This document shows positions 7,340 through 17,900 of a stretch of 50,890 nt of DNA, one piece after another. Location of the stretch: the IMG/VR virus record IMGVR_UViG_3300033143_005322, positions 1 through 50,890 of that record, one strand, 5' to 3'. Position numbers and translations under genes: made by a program. The notes under the pieces are model-generated. The model made no database searches, was not told the DNA's origin, and was given only the letters and a program-made list of their open reading frames with translations. The first letter of the stretch is position 1, and every line of letters begins with the position of its first letter. The DNA comes from a virus.

Positions 7340-7983
7340 TGGCCGGATATAGAGATAGTGATCATGCTATACCAGGTATGAATTTAGCTGTAGTAGATGT
7401 AGATGAAGGTATTGATGTAGATACTGCTAAACTTTTATTAAAAGATTATAAATATTTAATGCATACTACTAAAAGACATACTCCAGAAGCACATAGATTC
7501 AGAGTTATATTTCCTATAAGCCATGTATTAAAACTTAACTCTGTAGACCATAGGCAATTCATGGAAAATTTATATGAATTTCTTCCATTCAATGTTGATA
7601 GACAAACAAGTGATGTAGCTAGAAAATGGTTATGCAGTGCACCACAATATTGGTATAACGAAGGTAAAATACTTGATGCTCTTCAATTTATTCCTAAAAC
7701 TAAAAAGAATGAAGAACGAGTTAAGACATTAAATAAATATTCTTCTTTAGATAATGTTCAACGTTGGTTTCTAAATGAAACCAATAGCGGTAATCGTAAT
7801 AATCAATTAGTACGTTACGCACTAATGTTAGTAGATAGCGGAAGAAACTATGAGAGTATTTTAGATGCTGTCATGGACTTTAATAACAAATTACCTAATA
7901 GTCTTCCTGATGAAGAAATACTAAGTACAGTAATGCGTACTGTTGGTAAAAAAATATCAATGAGAGATGAAACAATAGTTTGA
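7339..7983 (+). CDS. primase-like protein (archaeo-eukaryotic primase type)
   Basis: A 214-residue protein whose N-terminal half resembles the catalytic core of phage PrimPol/AEP proteins: a hydrophobic strand with two acidic residues, NLAVVDVDEG near residues 16-25; the HRFRVIFPI strand near 54-62, with the conserved basic residues; and SDVARKWLCSAPQYWYN near 95-110. The C-terminal half is helical and may be a primase C-terminal domain. The ATG at 7339 is preferred over 7312 because AAGGAC lies in front and the coding overlap is smaller. Paired with the upstream ATPase it would give primer synthesis plus unwinding. Family assignment is by motif pattern only. Confidence 0.6.
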   Translation: MAGYRDSDHAIPGMNLAVVDVDEGIDVDTAKLLLKDYKYLMHTTKRHTPEAHRFRVIFPISHVLKLNSVDHRQFMENLYEFLPFNVDRQTSDVARKWLCSAPQYWYNEGKILDALQFIPKTKKNEERVKTLNKYSSLDNVQRWFLNETNSGNRNNQLVRYALMLVDSGRNYESILDAVMDFNNKLPNSLPDEEILSTVMRTVGKKISMRDETIV

Positions 7984-8001
7984 CCACCTTCGGTGGTTTT
8001 T
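7983..8001 (+). terminator. rho-independent terminator after primase gene
   Basis: A 6-bp stem ACCACC/GGTGGT with TTC loop, then a T-run (7997-8001), beginning in the stop codon of the primase-like gene. Good match to an intrinsic terminator. It may attenuate rather than fully stop transcription, since the Sak4 and SSB genes continue in the same direction. Confidence 0.75.
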
Positions 8002-8022
8002 GTGACTTTATAAGGAGCTACT

Positions 8023-8739
8023 ATGAACGATAATCTTGTGTTAATCAGTGGTAAAACCGGTACTGGTAAATCTATATCATTTCGTAATTTAAATAAACCA
8101 GAAGGGGTAATGTATTTAAATTGTGAAGCGGGTAAAAAATTACCATTTAAATCTAAATTTAAACAAGCAATTATAGTAGATCCATTACAAGTTCATGCAG
8201 CTTTTGCTCAAGCAGAAACTATGCCTGAAATTCATACTATTATTGTAGATAGTCTTACCTTTTTAATGGATATGTATGAAAGTATGTATATTTTACCTCT
8301 TGCAGATGGAAGAAAAGCTTGGGGAGAATTCTTTCAATACTTTAAAAAATTAATGCAAGAATATGTAGCAGTATCTACTAAAAATGTCATATTTACTGCT
8401 CATACTTTAGATGTACTTAATGAAAGTGAAATGATCATGGAAACTAAAGTTCCAATTAAAGGTTCATTGAAAAATAATGGAATAGAAAGTTATTTTAGTA
8501 CAGTAGTAAGTACTAAAAGATTACCTCTTATTAAGTTAGCACCCTATTCTTCTGAATTACTAACTATTAGTGATGAAGAAGCAATGCTGGAATATAAATA
8601 CGTATTCCAAACCAAGATTACTAAAGACACCATTAATGAGCGTATTCGTGGGCCATTAGGGTTATTTAGCATTAAAGAATCGTTTATAGATAACGATGCT
8701 CAATTGCTATTAAATAGGTTACATACCTATTATAAGTAA
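8023..8739 (+). CDS. Sak4-like RecA-fold ATPase (AAA_24)
   Basis: A 238-residue single-domain ATPase. Walker A is SGKTGTGKS at residues 9-17 and Walker B is TIIVDSLTF near 72-80. A following strand with polar end, NVIFTAHTL near 124-132, fits the sensor/motif III region of RecA-fold proteins. Size and layout match the Sak4 group of phage single-strand annealing or RecA-like recombinases, which cooperate with SSB; the SSB gene is next. The TAAGGAGC site upstream is strong. N4 gp44 occupies the same relative position. Confidence 0.8.
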   Translation: MNDNLVLISGKTGTGKSISFRNLNKPEGVMYLNCEAGKKLPFKSKFKQAIIVDPLQVHAAFAQAETMPEIHTIIVDSLTFLMDMYESMYILPLADGRKAWGEFFQYFKKLMQEYVAVSTKNVIFTAHTLDVLNESEMIMETKVPIKGSLKNNGIESYFSTVVSTKRLPLIKLAPYSSELLTISDEEAMLEYKYVFQTKITKDTINERIRGPLGLFSIKESFIDNDAQLLLNRLHTYYK

Positions 8740-8761
8740 TCTTTACACACTACTGCAGTGT
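8713..8761 (+). other. tandem hairpins around the end of the Sak4 gene
   Basis: A 7-bp stem AATAGGT/ACCTATT (8713-8731) ends just before the Sak4 stop. A second stem ACACT/AGTGT (8747-8761) lies in the gap before the SSB gene. Neither has a U-run directly after it. Possible attenuator or RNA-processing structures that separate SSB expression from upstream genes. Confidence 0.35.
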
Positions 8762-8798
8762 ATAAACGCTTATTCAACTAACCAAAGGAAATAAAATC

Positions 8799-9521
8799 AT
8801 GTTTGAAAACTTAGCTAAAGACACAACCATTAAAGACGAAGAGCCACGGGATTCCTTAGGTGGCTTTATTCTGCCTACTGGCATTTATCCTTGCACCATT
8901 GACATGGCTTATATGAGCAAGTCTCAGAAAGGCGCTGATGCAGTTAATCTGGTACTAAAAACCCAGGATAACCGTGAAATTAAGCAAACTATTTATATCA
9001 CTAATCGTGAAGGTCAGCCCTTTTATACCGATAAGCAGTCTGGTGATAAGCGATATCTTCCAGGCTACAACCAGGTAAATTCAATTTGTGATCTGGCTGC
9101 AGGTCAGGATTTAGCTACCACTGCTTCAGCAGCAGAAGAAAAGACCATTAATGTCTATGACTATGATGCTAAGAAGGAATTACCGAAATCTATGCCAATT
9201 CTAACTCCTCTGTTAGGTAAGCGCATTGTTGTCGGATTACTTAACATTAAAGAAAATAAGAACGTTCAGTCCGGTGATAAGTGGATCCCAGGTCCTGAGA
9301 CTCGCAATATCAACGAAATCAATAAGGCCTTTAATGAAGCTGGGCTCACCCAGGCTGAAATTAAGGCCGGCGACACTGTTCCAGCATTTATGGAGAAGTG
9401 GAAGGAGAAGTTTGGGGATAAAGAGATTGATAAGTCTTCAAAGGTCGCTGGAGGCTCTGTAGCAGGTGCACCAGGAGCCGCGGCACCAGTAGCTGCCCCA
9501 CCACCCTTATTTCAGTCATAA
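8799..9521 (+). CDS. ssb: single-stranded DNA-binding protein (N4 gp45-like)
   Basis: A 240-residue SSB of podovirus type. It starts MFENLAKDTTIKDEE, contains an OB-like beta-rich core (about 25-180) with segments GIYPCTIDMAYMSKSQ and NREIKQTIYITN, and ends with an Ala/Pro/Gly-rich flexible linker and a short hydrophobic tail PPPLFQS. Codon use is richer in G/C and C-ending codons than its neighbours, as expected for a highly expressed protein. In N4 the SSB binds replication intermediates and also activates host RNA polymerase at late promoters, so this protein probably links replication to late gene expression. AAAGGAAA precedes the ATG. Confidence 0.85.
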   Translation: MFENLAKDTTIKDEEPRDSLGGFILPTGIYPCTIDMAYMSKSQKGADAVNLVLKTQDNREIKQTIYITNREGQPFYTDKQSGDKRYLPGYNQVNSICDLAAGQDLATTASAAEEKTINVYDYDAKKELPKSMPILTPLLGKRIVVGLLNIKENKNVQSGDKWIPGPETRNINEINKAFNEAGLTQAEIKAGDTVPAFMEKWKEKFGDKEIDKSSKVAGGSVAGAPGAAAPVAAPPPLFQS

Positions 9522-9533
9522 GGAAGCTTCACT

Positions 9534-9584
9534 AGCTCCCTGAGGGCTACGTAGGCGTCAGCCGAAGTAGCCTGAAGGGTAGCT
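9534..9584 (+). ncRNA. three-helix structured RNA element between ssb and ruvC
   Basis: Nested complementary segments give one long hairpin. The outer stem is AGCTCCCT (9534-9541) with AGGGTAGCT (9576-9584, one bulge). The middle stem is GGCTAC (9545-9550) with GTAGCC (9567-9572). The apical stem is GGC/GCC (9554-9563) around GTCA. It fills nearly the whole gap between ssb and ruvC and ends 15 bases before the ruvC ATG. No U-run follows, so a terminator is unlikely. It could be a regulatory leader, an RNase III site or a small RNA. The pairing is seen directly; the role is unknown. Confidence 0.5.
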
Positions 9585-9599
9585 TTACTGGAGTAACCT

Positions 9600-10082
9600 A
9601 TGAGACAACCACACACCGCTTACGTAGGCATTGACCCGGGCTCTAAGGGAGCTTTATGCCTATTAGTACCCGTTACCAAGCAAATAGCCTTTAAGCCCAC
9701 TACAGACAAGCCAGCAGAGCTTCTCAGGTGGTTCCAGCAGATCCGTGGCCAATATGAGCTACGAGTTATTATGATTGAGGATGTTCATTCAATATACGGT
9801 ACCTCAGCCAAATCTAACTTTAATTTTGGCTATAACGTAGGAACAGTCAATACCATAGCTCAATGCACAGGATTATCTGTAGATAGGATAACGCCAAAAA
9901 AATGGCAATCTGCAGTAGGGGTAAAAAAGAAAGGAAAGCTTATAAAAACAGAAGTAGCAACTATCTGTGAAAGGCTTTATCCAACTGTTAATATACGCGG
10001 CGCCAGGGGAGGATTACTTGATGGTTTAAGTGATGCTCTCATGATCGCACATTACGCATATCTTACTTACAACCAAACTTAA
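9600..10082 (+). CDS. ruvC: RuvC-like Holliday junction resolvase
   Basis: A 160-residue RuvC-fold nuclease. The first strand YVGIDPGSKGAL (residues 8-19) carries the first catalytic Asp. MIEDVHSIYG near 60 carries the Glu. DGLSDALMIAHYA near 140 carries the last Asp pair. FNFGYNVGTVN and PKKWQSAVGV are typical of phage RuvC proteins. It would cut branched DNA made during replication and recombination before packaging. CTGGAG lies 5 bases upstream of the ATG. Confidence 0.9.
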   Translation: MRQPHTAYVGIDPGSKGALCLLVPVTKQIAFKPTTDKPAELLRWFQQIRGQYELRVIMIEDVHSIYGTSAKSNFNFGYNVGTVNTIAQCTGLSVDRITPKKWQSAVGVKKKGKLIKTEVATICERLYPTVNIRGARGGLLDGLSDALMIAHYAYLTYNQT

Positions 10083-10095
10083 TCGAGGAATAAAG

Positions 10096-10350
10096 ATGAA
10101 AATTACGATTGATGACAAAGAAATTAACGATGCCATTAGGGATTACGTTATTTCTCAGGGTATTGATGTAGCTGATAGTGATGTACTTGTAGAATTTATT
10201 GCTGGTCGTAAAAAAGGCAATAGTGCAAACATTACTATCGTACCTAAAGGAACTTTACCTATAGCTAATACTGCAGAAAAAGCTGAAGATAATACAGAAA
10301 CTTCAGAAGAGGAATCCGGTGAGAAGCTTAATCTCTTCGATAAGAAATAA
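10096..10350 (+). CDS. hypothetical protein with acidic C-terminus, 84 aa
   Basis: Not recognised. GAGGAATAAAG precedes the ATG. The N-terminal half may fold as a small helix-strand domain (DKEINDAIRDYVIS); the last 30 residues are Glu/Thr/Asn-rich and very acidic, ending LNLFDKK. It sits after ruvC in the same operon. The acidic tail could serve in protein contacts or DNA mimicry; this is speculation. Confidence 0.6.
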   Translation: MKITIDDKEINDAIRDYVISQGIDVADSDVLVEFIAGRKKGNSANITIVPKGTLPIANTAEKAEDNTETSEEESGEKLNLFDKK

Positions 10351-10516
10351 AGTAAAAGCAGCTATTATTGCTATAGGATTAGTAACAGTAACCGGAATAT
10401 TAGTAATAATAATTCCAGTATTAGCATTTATAGTAATTATTGCAATAGCTGTATGGATAGCCTACATGGTAATTAAGGATGACATAGAGGCTAAAGAAAA
10501 GAGGGGAGAGTCTTAG
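10319..10516 (+). CDS. small membrane protein, GTG start, 65 aa
   Basis: It starts at GTG 10319 inside the end of the previous gene, with AGAGGA six bases upstream. The N-terminus is basic (RSLISSIRNKVKA), then one long hydrophobic region of about 35 residues (roughly 14-52), which could be two short membrane spans, then a charged tail EAKEKRGES. The stop codon lies in the loop of the operon's terminator. Function unknown; small membrane proteins at this place might serve in lysis timing or membrane modification. Confidence 0.6.
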   Translation: MRSLISSIRNKVKAAIIAIGLVTVTGILVIIIPVLAFIVIIAIAVWIAYMVIKDDIEAKEKRGES

Positions 10517-10530
10517 GACTCTCCCTTTTC
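10504..10530 (+). terminator. strong bidirectional terminator between convergent operons
   Basis: A 9-bp perfect stem GGGAGAGTC/GACTCTCCC (10504-10512 with 10517-10525), loop TTAG, then TTTTCTTCTT on the + strand. In the opposite direction the stem is followed by a pyrimidine run. It separates the rightward replication operon from the leftward late operon that ends at 10534. Confidence 0.9.
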
Positions 10531-10533
10531 TTC

Positions 10534-11958
10534 TTATTCAAATAACATACTAAAGAATGGTATGAAGTTAAGTAAAGATAGATCAGTAGCATCATCCACA
10601 TGACCAAACGGATTAAGTTCAAATCTACTAAGTAAACTAGCAGTAATCAGATTCGAATCATGAATATCTGACATATCACCAAAGGCCTTCTGTCCTGCAT
10701 ACAATGCAAATGAACTTATAGGATTATGTTTAGATATCTTATAAATAACACGTTGAATCCTGAGTAAGAATTTAGTAAACATAAATATTCCCATATCATT
10801 TATGTACTGTAATTGCTTACTCTGTGGAATATCATAGTTAATGAATGTTTCCACTACCTCTTCAACTGCATCTGCATGACTTACACCTTTTTCTTCTGTT
10901 AACCATTTATGCATAGCAAATCTGGCTACAAAGTCACTGTACTGAGTAACCTTAAGTGCTAATGCATAGTTAGCTGTCTGTTTAGATATGGTTAACTGAT
11001 TAAATCCTTCCTGCATTAATTCAATCTTAGGAATTTTACCAATATGTTTATTATTGGTAATAAATTCTGTCACTTGATCCAAATAAGTAAATTCCCTCTC
11101 AGTAGTAGTATCCACATCTTCCACAATACTTTGAAATAATCCCTCATCAATAAGAGGTCTTACTGGATTAGTTTTAATATCATATTCTACTTCAGCAAGT
11201 TTAACTTCTAATTCTTTAATTCTAGCTGCAGTAGCAGTACCTCTAAAAGCTTTAAGCTTATTAGATAGTTCAGAACGCCTGGCAATATCTTGCTGATAAT
11301 TATTAATGGCAGCAATAGCAGTACCTGCATGTTTCCGTTGATAATTTATTGGTACACCCTTAGTAAGACTTAATAATATATTACTAAGTATATTTCCTGT
11401 AATAACTATAGGATTTAAAATTACTATTTTACTTTTAGCAATACCTACAATTTCTTGCATTATTCCTTCTATATATTTAACAGTCTTATTAATCCTATGA
11501 AATTCATCAAATACTTTAGTTTGAGTTAATGTAGTACCTAATGAAAACTTTCTGTAACCAAAGATCATGTCTGCAAGTTCTTCTCGCATGAACATGTTCT
11601 TCTCACCCCAGACAGCCTCCATTTCTCTACGCATATCCTTAGGCATCATTTGGAATAATTCCTTATACCGAGGATCAGTAGAATTAATGCCCACCTTAAC
11701 AAATTCCCTTTGAGTTCTAGAATTATAATTCTTATCATATTCATCTTTAAGAAGATGAACAATATCTTTATTCACTCGCTTGGATTCCACTTTATCTGTA
11801 ACAGAAGCCAGCATACCTCCTAAAGTAGTATGTACGTGATCACGTTTCTTTAATACATGTACCTTAGTCTTTTCCTCCATCATGTAACGATAACCTACAA
11901 TCTCTTTAGTATCAGGCGAAATAATAGGAACCATGTGAGTGGTATTGTCTATTAACAA
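10534..11958 (-). CDS. C-terminal part of virion RNA polymerase polyprotein, +1-shifted frame
   Basis: 474 residues continuing directly from the 2087-residue polymerase frame, which it overlaps by 47 bases in the +1 frame. The longest version would start at a TTG at 11958 with no ribosome binding site; the first ATG (11940) also has none. This suggests it is not an independent gene. Content is helical with Lys/Glu-rich stretches. One segment, YSDFVARFAMHKWLTEEKG, followed by helical, partly hydrophobic segments near the C-terminus, resembles the C-terminal region of N4-like virion RNA polymerases. Most likely it is part of the same protein by programmed +1 frameshifting, or one base is wrong or mutated in the overlap. 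A separate small virion protein is the alternative. Confidence 0.7.
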   Translation of the reverse strand: MLIDNTTHMVPIISPDTKEIVGYRYMMEEKTKVHVLKKRDHVHTTLGGMLASVTDKVESKRVNKDIVHLLKDEYDKNYNSRTQREFVKVGINSTDPRYKELFQMMPKDMRREMEAVWGEKNMFMREELADMIFGYRKFSLGTTLTQTKVFDEFHRINKTVKYIEGIMQEIVGIAKSKIVILNPIVITGNILSNILLSLTKGVPINYQRKHAGTAIAAINNYQQDIARRSELSNKLKAFRGTATAARIKELEVKLAEVEYDIKTNPVRPLIDEGLFQSIVEDVDTTTEREFTYLDQVTEFITNNKHIGKIPKIELMQEGFNQLTISKQTANYALALKVTQYSDFVARFAMHKWLTEEKGVSHADAVEEVVETFINYDIPQSKQLQYINDMGIFMFTKFLLRIQRVIYKISKHNPISSFALYAGQKAFGDMSDIHDSNLITASLLSRFELNPFGHVDDATDLSLLNFIPFFSMLFE

Positions 11959-14900
11959 ATTTACTAGCTCGAGTTATAAGCTTATGTTTATCTACCAGGC
12001 CGTCAACAAAAGCAGTTCTGCTACCGGCATTTTCTAATGCATTAACAATATCAGTGCCTTTTTCATTCTGATCAGTTAATGAACTAGCAGCACTAGCATA
12101 TCGATCTATTAAGCCATCTTTAGAAACATATAAATAAAGATCAGCTTGGCCTTTATTTACATAAAGTCTTTCTTTTTGTAAAGGTTCCCCATGACGCACA
12201 TAACCTAATTTTTCAAATTCTCTTTCCTGCCCAATAGTACCAACTTTAATTTTAATTCTTGGATCATAATTCTCTTTAGTATATCCCTTAATAACATCTG
12301 TTTTATTATTATTAAATAAACGTTTCAAAGAATCCTCTTTATAATCCTTATGGATCTTCATAATAAAAGAGATACCATTTTCTATGGGCTCTCGAGTATA
12401 TTCAGACTCTATCCTACGATGAATTGTGCTCTTAACTTCTGGAGCCAGGTTTTTAATAGAATATAGTGTAGCTAATTCATCAATCATTACTTCAGCACTA
12501 TTAACATCTCCAATAGGAGTTTTACCAGTAGTATATAAATTAGCAATGTTATGGGCATTTAACATGGTATTAGCCAGGCCTACTCTTCCATCAGCCATGT
12601 ATATGCCTAAATTCTTAGCCTGTAAAATATAGTAATTACTTTCAGTACCATGATTCTTTTTAAGATCACGTATTAATTTAGCTATTTTAGTATTAATAGT
12701 TTTAGTATCACTTCTAAATAAACTAAGTAATGTAGGTACATCATATATAACTGGATCCAAAGAACTAAGATCAGTCTTCAATATATAATTGAGCTGTAAT
12801 AATTCTTGATCTGTAGGCGGATTTTCGGGATCAAACATTTTTAAGATTTGATGCCCAGTCATATCCTTAATTTCTTTACGCGCCTGATCAATTGTATGCT
12901 TAGAATTCCTAAGAATTTTAACCCATGCCAGGTTATCTTTAGATACCTCCATTAATTCCCCTGAGATAAATTTATATAGGAAGTTATCTTTGGTATATCC
13001 CAGCTTATACATCTGATCATTAACAGCAGTTCTAAAACTTCCCCAATGAGCATATACAGGTAAAGTAACCATTCCTGCAACAATTTTACCTGCTTTAGTT
13101 CTACGCTTTTTAGGTACCTGTTTTTCTATTGCTTTTGAAAAAGGAATAAGAATAGAGTCTATAATCTTCTGTTTAGCAGCACTATTAAATTTACTCATCA
13201 TGTGCATGTAGTTATACACTTCTGATTTTTTAGCTTCATTAATATTAGCTATATTTTTAGCTAAATTATATAGCGCCTTATCAACAGTAGTACCGTTAGT
13301 CTTCTGAACTCTTTCAGTAATCCAATCAACAATCCTACCAAATAACTGTCTAATACGTTCTCTGACAGTACCTTCCATAATATTACGAGTAGATTTAGTC
13401 TTTATCTGGCTTAATGCCTTAGAAAAAGATTCATTAGTTAATCCAATAGCAAAGAATTCATGTAAATGCTGTCCTTCAGTATTATTAAAAATATAGTCAT
13501 ATCTTTTTTGAGCTGCTTCTTGCTCAGCTGCCATATTAGAATGGATAATTACATTGCCGGCAGCATCTCTTTTAAGGAAAGACTTCCAGGTAATAATTTT
13601 ATTCCCATCCTCATCTGTGGCACTTCGAGCTAAATTAAATAAGCGTGAGAGTTCTTCTTTAGCCCAAAAAGTATTATCAATGCCAGCAGCACCAATTGCA
13701 TGTAACCATTCATGTACGGCTACCTCAGCTGGTGACATTTCAACATTTGATTCAATGATTCCTCGAGCAGCATCAATATAGACAATAGAGGTTTCAGGAT
13801 CATATACACCATAGGTTCTATTTGGATCCTGTCCAGTTTGTTCTCTAATCTTTGTATCAAGATTACCAATAGATTTTAATGCTGGAACAATAATTGTATC
13901 CAGGAGATTACGTAAAGAAGCTTTATGAGCAGGAGAATCAATATTAGGATCACCCATCTTACTTACATCTTCAAATATGCTATTAGCTGTAGTTGCCTTA
14001 GTACTACCCGAATATGTTGCATTAAATGTACGGGCATTGAAATTTATGCTCTCAGAGCCCTTGGTAGTATCATCCTTTGCTTTTTGTACTATCTCATCTG
14101 CAGAGGTATCTATAACAGCTTCATGCTCTTCCATAGTTTCAGGTTGCTTACCTGTATCTGGATGATAGCCAGAAGTTTCATCAGCAAACTGCTCAATATG
14201 ATCCATAGCTTCTATTATGGAGTTTTTATTAGACTGAATAGTAGCTACTGTTTCATTAAATGCTCCAGAGAATTCTCCTACTGTTCTAAATGTAGTCGCT
14301 CCTTCTCCTTTACCTATACGAATACCAGCTTTATTTATTCCAGTACTACTAGCCTGCATAAGTATATTATTTAAAATAATTCTATCTGCATCACTTACGT
14401 TAGCATCTTCTAATCTCATTTGTACTTTTGCTGTTATCTTTTCTTTGACAGTACCTTCCTGTTCCACTGCAGGAGCATTATTTATATCTTGTATGGCTCT
14501 TTCTATAACTCCTGTTGGTAATTTTGTTTCTTCCTGTATTTTAGCTATAAATTCTTCAGATGAATTTATTTGATCAGTTTCATAACTAATATTTGCATCT
14601 ATAGTATCCCGTTCTTTTTTAGATAGGGTTTCAAATTCAGCTAAGAAAGTTTGTAATGATTCCTTAATAGAAGATGCCATATTCCAATTATCATGTGTTT
14701 CATAATAAGTTCGATTAGCTACACTAGTATGTCCAGTAATATCTAATAAATTAGCCATAGTTGCATCATGTACATTCAACATATCAAATTGAGCCATTAA
14801 GACTGCTTGTACATTGGCATCAATAGATAGGTTGCCACGAATGTAACCTTTAACACCTATATCGGTAGTAAATTCATCAGTATAAATATTAGAAGTATTG

Positions 14901-17900
14901 GATTTAAATCCTTTACCGTCTTTACCTTCAGGAGTAGTAGTTAAATCATTATTACTATCTAATGAATATCTTTTAGAAGGTAACTGTGTCCCATCATTAT
15001 AAGTTTGTTCAACTTTACCTCCTTTTTCTGAAGGTACAATTTCTCTTGTAGTGGCAGTTACCTGAATGGCATCAATTAAACTTTCTGAAGAAGCATGTTT
15101 ATATCCAGGCAGTAAACCTTTGTTTCTGAACTTTACAAGAATATCGTTAATTTCATCTCGAGTAAGGGCAGTACCTTTTTCTTTAACAGCTTTATTATGT
15201 GCTTTCTGATATTGAACCAGGAAAACCTCATTCATTACCCGAATAGCACTATTCATATATGCACGATTATCTGCAAACTTACCTAAAGTTGAATTTAAGC
15301 TACTTTCAAGTGAATTACCAAAATGGATTGATATAACTCGTTTAATATATTTTTCTTGCTCGGCATTTAATTTATATAATCTGGCTCGGTTTTCACCAGC
15401 AAAATCTGTAGCTAAGATATCTGGAAGTGGGTATCCTAATACTGCTTCCAAATTACTACGTATTTTCTTTAATGCTTCTCTATCATTATGGGCATCATTT
15501 ATGCTGTTATATATTTCTTGTAATGCATTTTCAGCAATCTGCTTCTTAATTTTTGCTAAGCCAGCGCCATAAGCAAAAATCATTAAAGGATTTTTACTGA
15601 AGTCACGATTAATCTTTTCAATAGCAGCACCTGTTTCATCAAGGCTTCTCTCTACAAGTTTACTTACCAGACCTTCTAAACCATTTAAAACTACCTCTAC
15701 ATTTTTCTTTCCATAATTAGTTAATGCTCTATAGTCTTTATTCTTTTCAGGCTTAGTCATGAAAAATTGTCTGGAAGCATCCAGGGCTTTTTCAACCTGT
15801 AGAGTTAATGTTTCATAATTATCTTTATTACCTGTAGTAGATAACCATTCACCCATAGATTTAAAAGGATTTCCTTTAAAACCTATCCCACCTCGCTGTA
15901 AAAATTCCTTAATATCGACAGTATCTTGAGCCATTTGAATCATGGCCGAAATTACACCATTAGTAATACCATCTGTTTCTCTAGGAAGATTAGTAGTAAA
16001 TTCTTTCTTACCATCTCTTTTGGCTTGTACATAATCAGCCAAGGCTACAATACCATCCATAGAGAATATATTTTCTCCAGCCAATTCTGTAGCATCAACA
16101 ATAGCTTTTCGTTCTGTACCTGAAAGCTTCTTATTTTTTCTAAGATTCAATACAGCTTCAACAGCTGCTTTTAAATCTTTATCATAAATATTACCATCAC
16201 TATCAACAATATTTTGATCAAAAGCACGAGTAACATTCAGATTAGTATTTTTATCTACTTTAATTCCTGAGAATCCTTCTAAGGCTTCTGCTACAGCTAA
16301 TTTAAATTGCTCCATTTGTTCTGGTTTATTAACCAAATCAATTGTAGCTTCCCAGGCTTTAGCCATGAACATATGACGATGCATTTTACTGCTTTGCAAT
16401 GAAATGGTATTACTGGTGTCACCCATTCTCATTACATTCCATACAGCGAATTCAAAATAGAAAGCCTTACCTTTAGGCCGGCCATCCATAAATTCTTTCA
16501 TATCATCATATTCACGTTCTAATGATCTATTCTTTCCTTCTACACTATCTACATCAGTAATATGCCGTGTAGTAGGATCTACCCAACCAGACATAACTAG
16601 AAACTCTTCTTTACTGAGAGCTTCCATAAGTTCAAACATATTTTCCTTAGCTACGTGCTCTACTTGCTGAGCATATCTAATACCTTTCTTTAATAAATTA
16701 GCTACTTCATTAACACTTCTTCTAATAGAATTAGTTACTTTACCACTGGGCTCATCATTAGGAAAAACTTTAATAGTAGTTACATTAAAAAGTTTCTTGA
16801 AAAAATCTTTATGTTTCTTAAAGTTTTCAATTAATGATTCATTAGGTCCAGCAGGAATAGCTTGACCATACTTATTTGCTACAACAGGTACTCTAATAAA
16901 GTTTACTGCTTTATTTTCATCCTTAGGATCTGCAACAAAATCATCTCTAACTTCAGCAGCATGTTTATTATATTCATTCTTTCCAATAGAATTCTGTGTA
17001 AGTAGGCCTTGTTGTATAGCAGTGGATATAGCCATTTGGCCTAATGCCATTGCTAATTTAGGCTCATAATTACCATCAATACCTTTTATGCCTTTCATAT
17101 TAAGCATAGTAAGGATTTCTCTACCAATAAGTTCTGCAGATTTATTTCTAGAAGTACCTACTCTGGTAAATAATGTTTGAGTATCTTTTGGAATAGAATC
17201 TTTAAAATCTTTACCAAGTATCATTCCAATATCAGCTGGAATATTAAATACGGTATCATCACCTTGGGTAGCTAACCAATTCACCATAGCTACACCCATA
17301 GCCGTAACTACATTCTGAGGTAACTCAGCAGTATCTTTATCTACAAGCTGTAGTAATGGATTAAGTTCAATATCATTTTTTAGAGGAGTTTTATTCTTAC
17401 CTGTCCATTTCAATCTGCCTTTACCATCTTTATTTACATGTACTTCATACTTTCCCCATAATGAATTAAAAGCATTATTAAAACCTGTAGTATTTTTTGT
17501 ACCATTCAAATATAAATTAAGGAAATTAAAGCCTTTTTGTTCATCTGGAGTTAAACCATAGTCTTTAACAAGCTTAGTTTTAATGTTATCAAGGCTAGAA
17601 TAAAAATTAGAAATTTTACCAAGGACTGATCTACCTATTCTATTGGCTTGTGTCATCAATTGATTAATAGGTAATAATAATGAAGTAGCTTCAGTATTTA
17701 CTTGATTTGATGTACCTTCTGTAGACATTTCAGGATCAATTGAATTATCTAATAGGACTGTAGCAGCTTCTGTACTAGATTCTATATCTTCTTCTTTTTT
17801 CTCATCAGCAATAAATTCAGCACGAGATGTTTCAGCAAGTTCATCAACACTTGGTCCTGTTTCTGTTTTCTCAGTAATAGTTGGCTTAACTTCAGGTTCT

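Noticed and set aside
9226-9462. 78-codon frame inside ssb
   Set aside because: Alternative frame of a well-supported SSB gene with no start signal.
13925-14374. 149-codon + strand frame inside the polymerase gene
   Set aside because: Antisense to the polymerase/peptidase coding region; composition (Ser/Cys/Ile runs) is that of a shadow frame.
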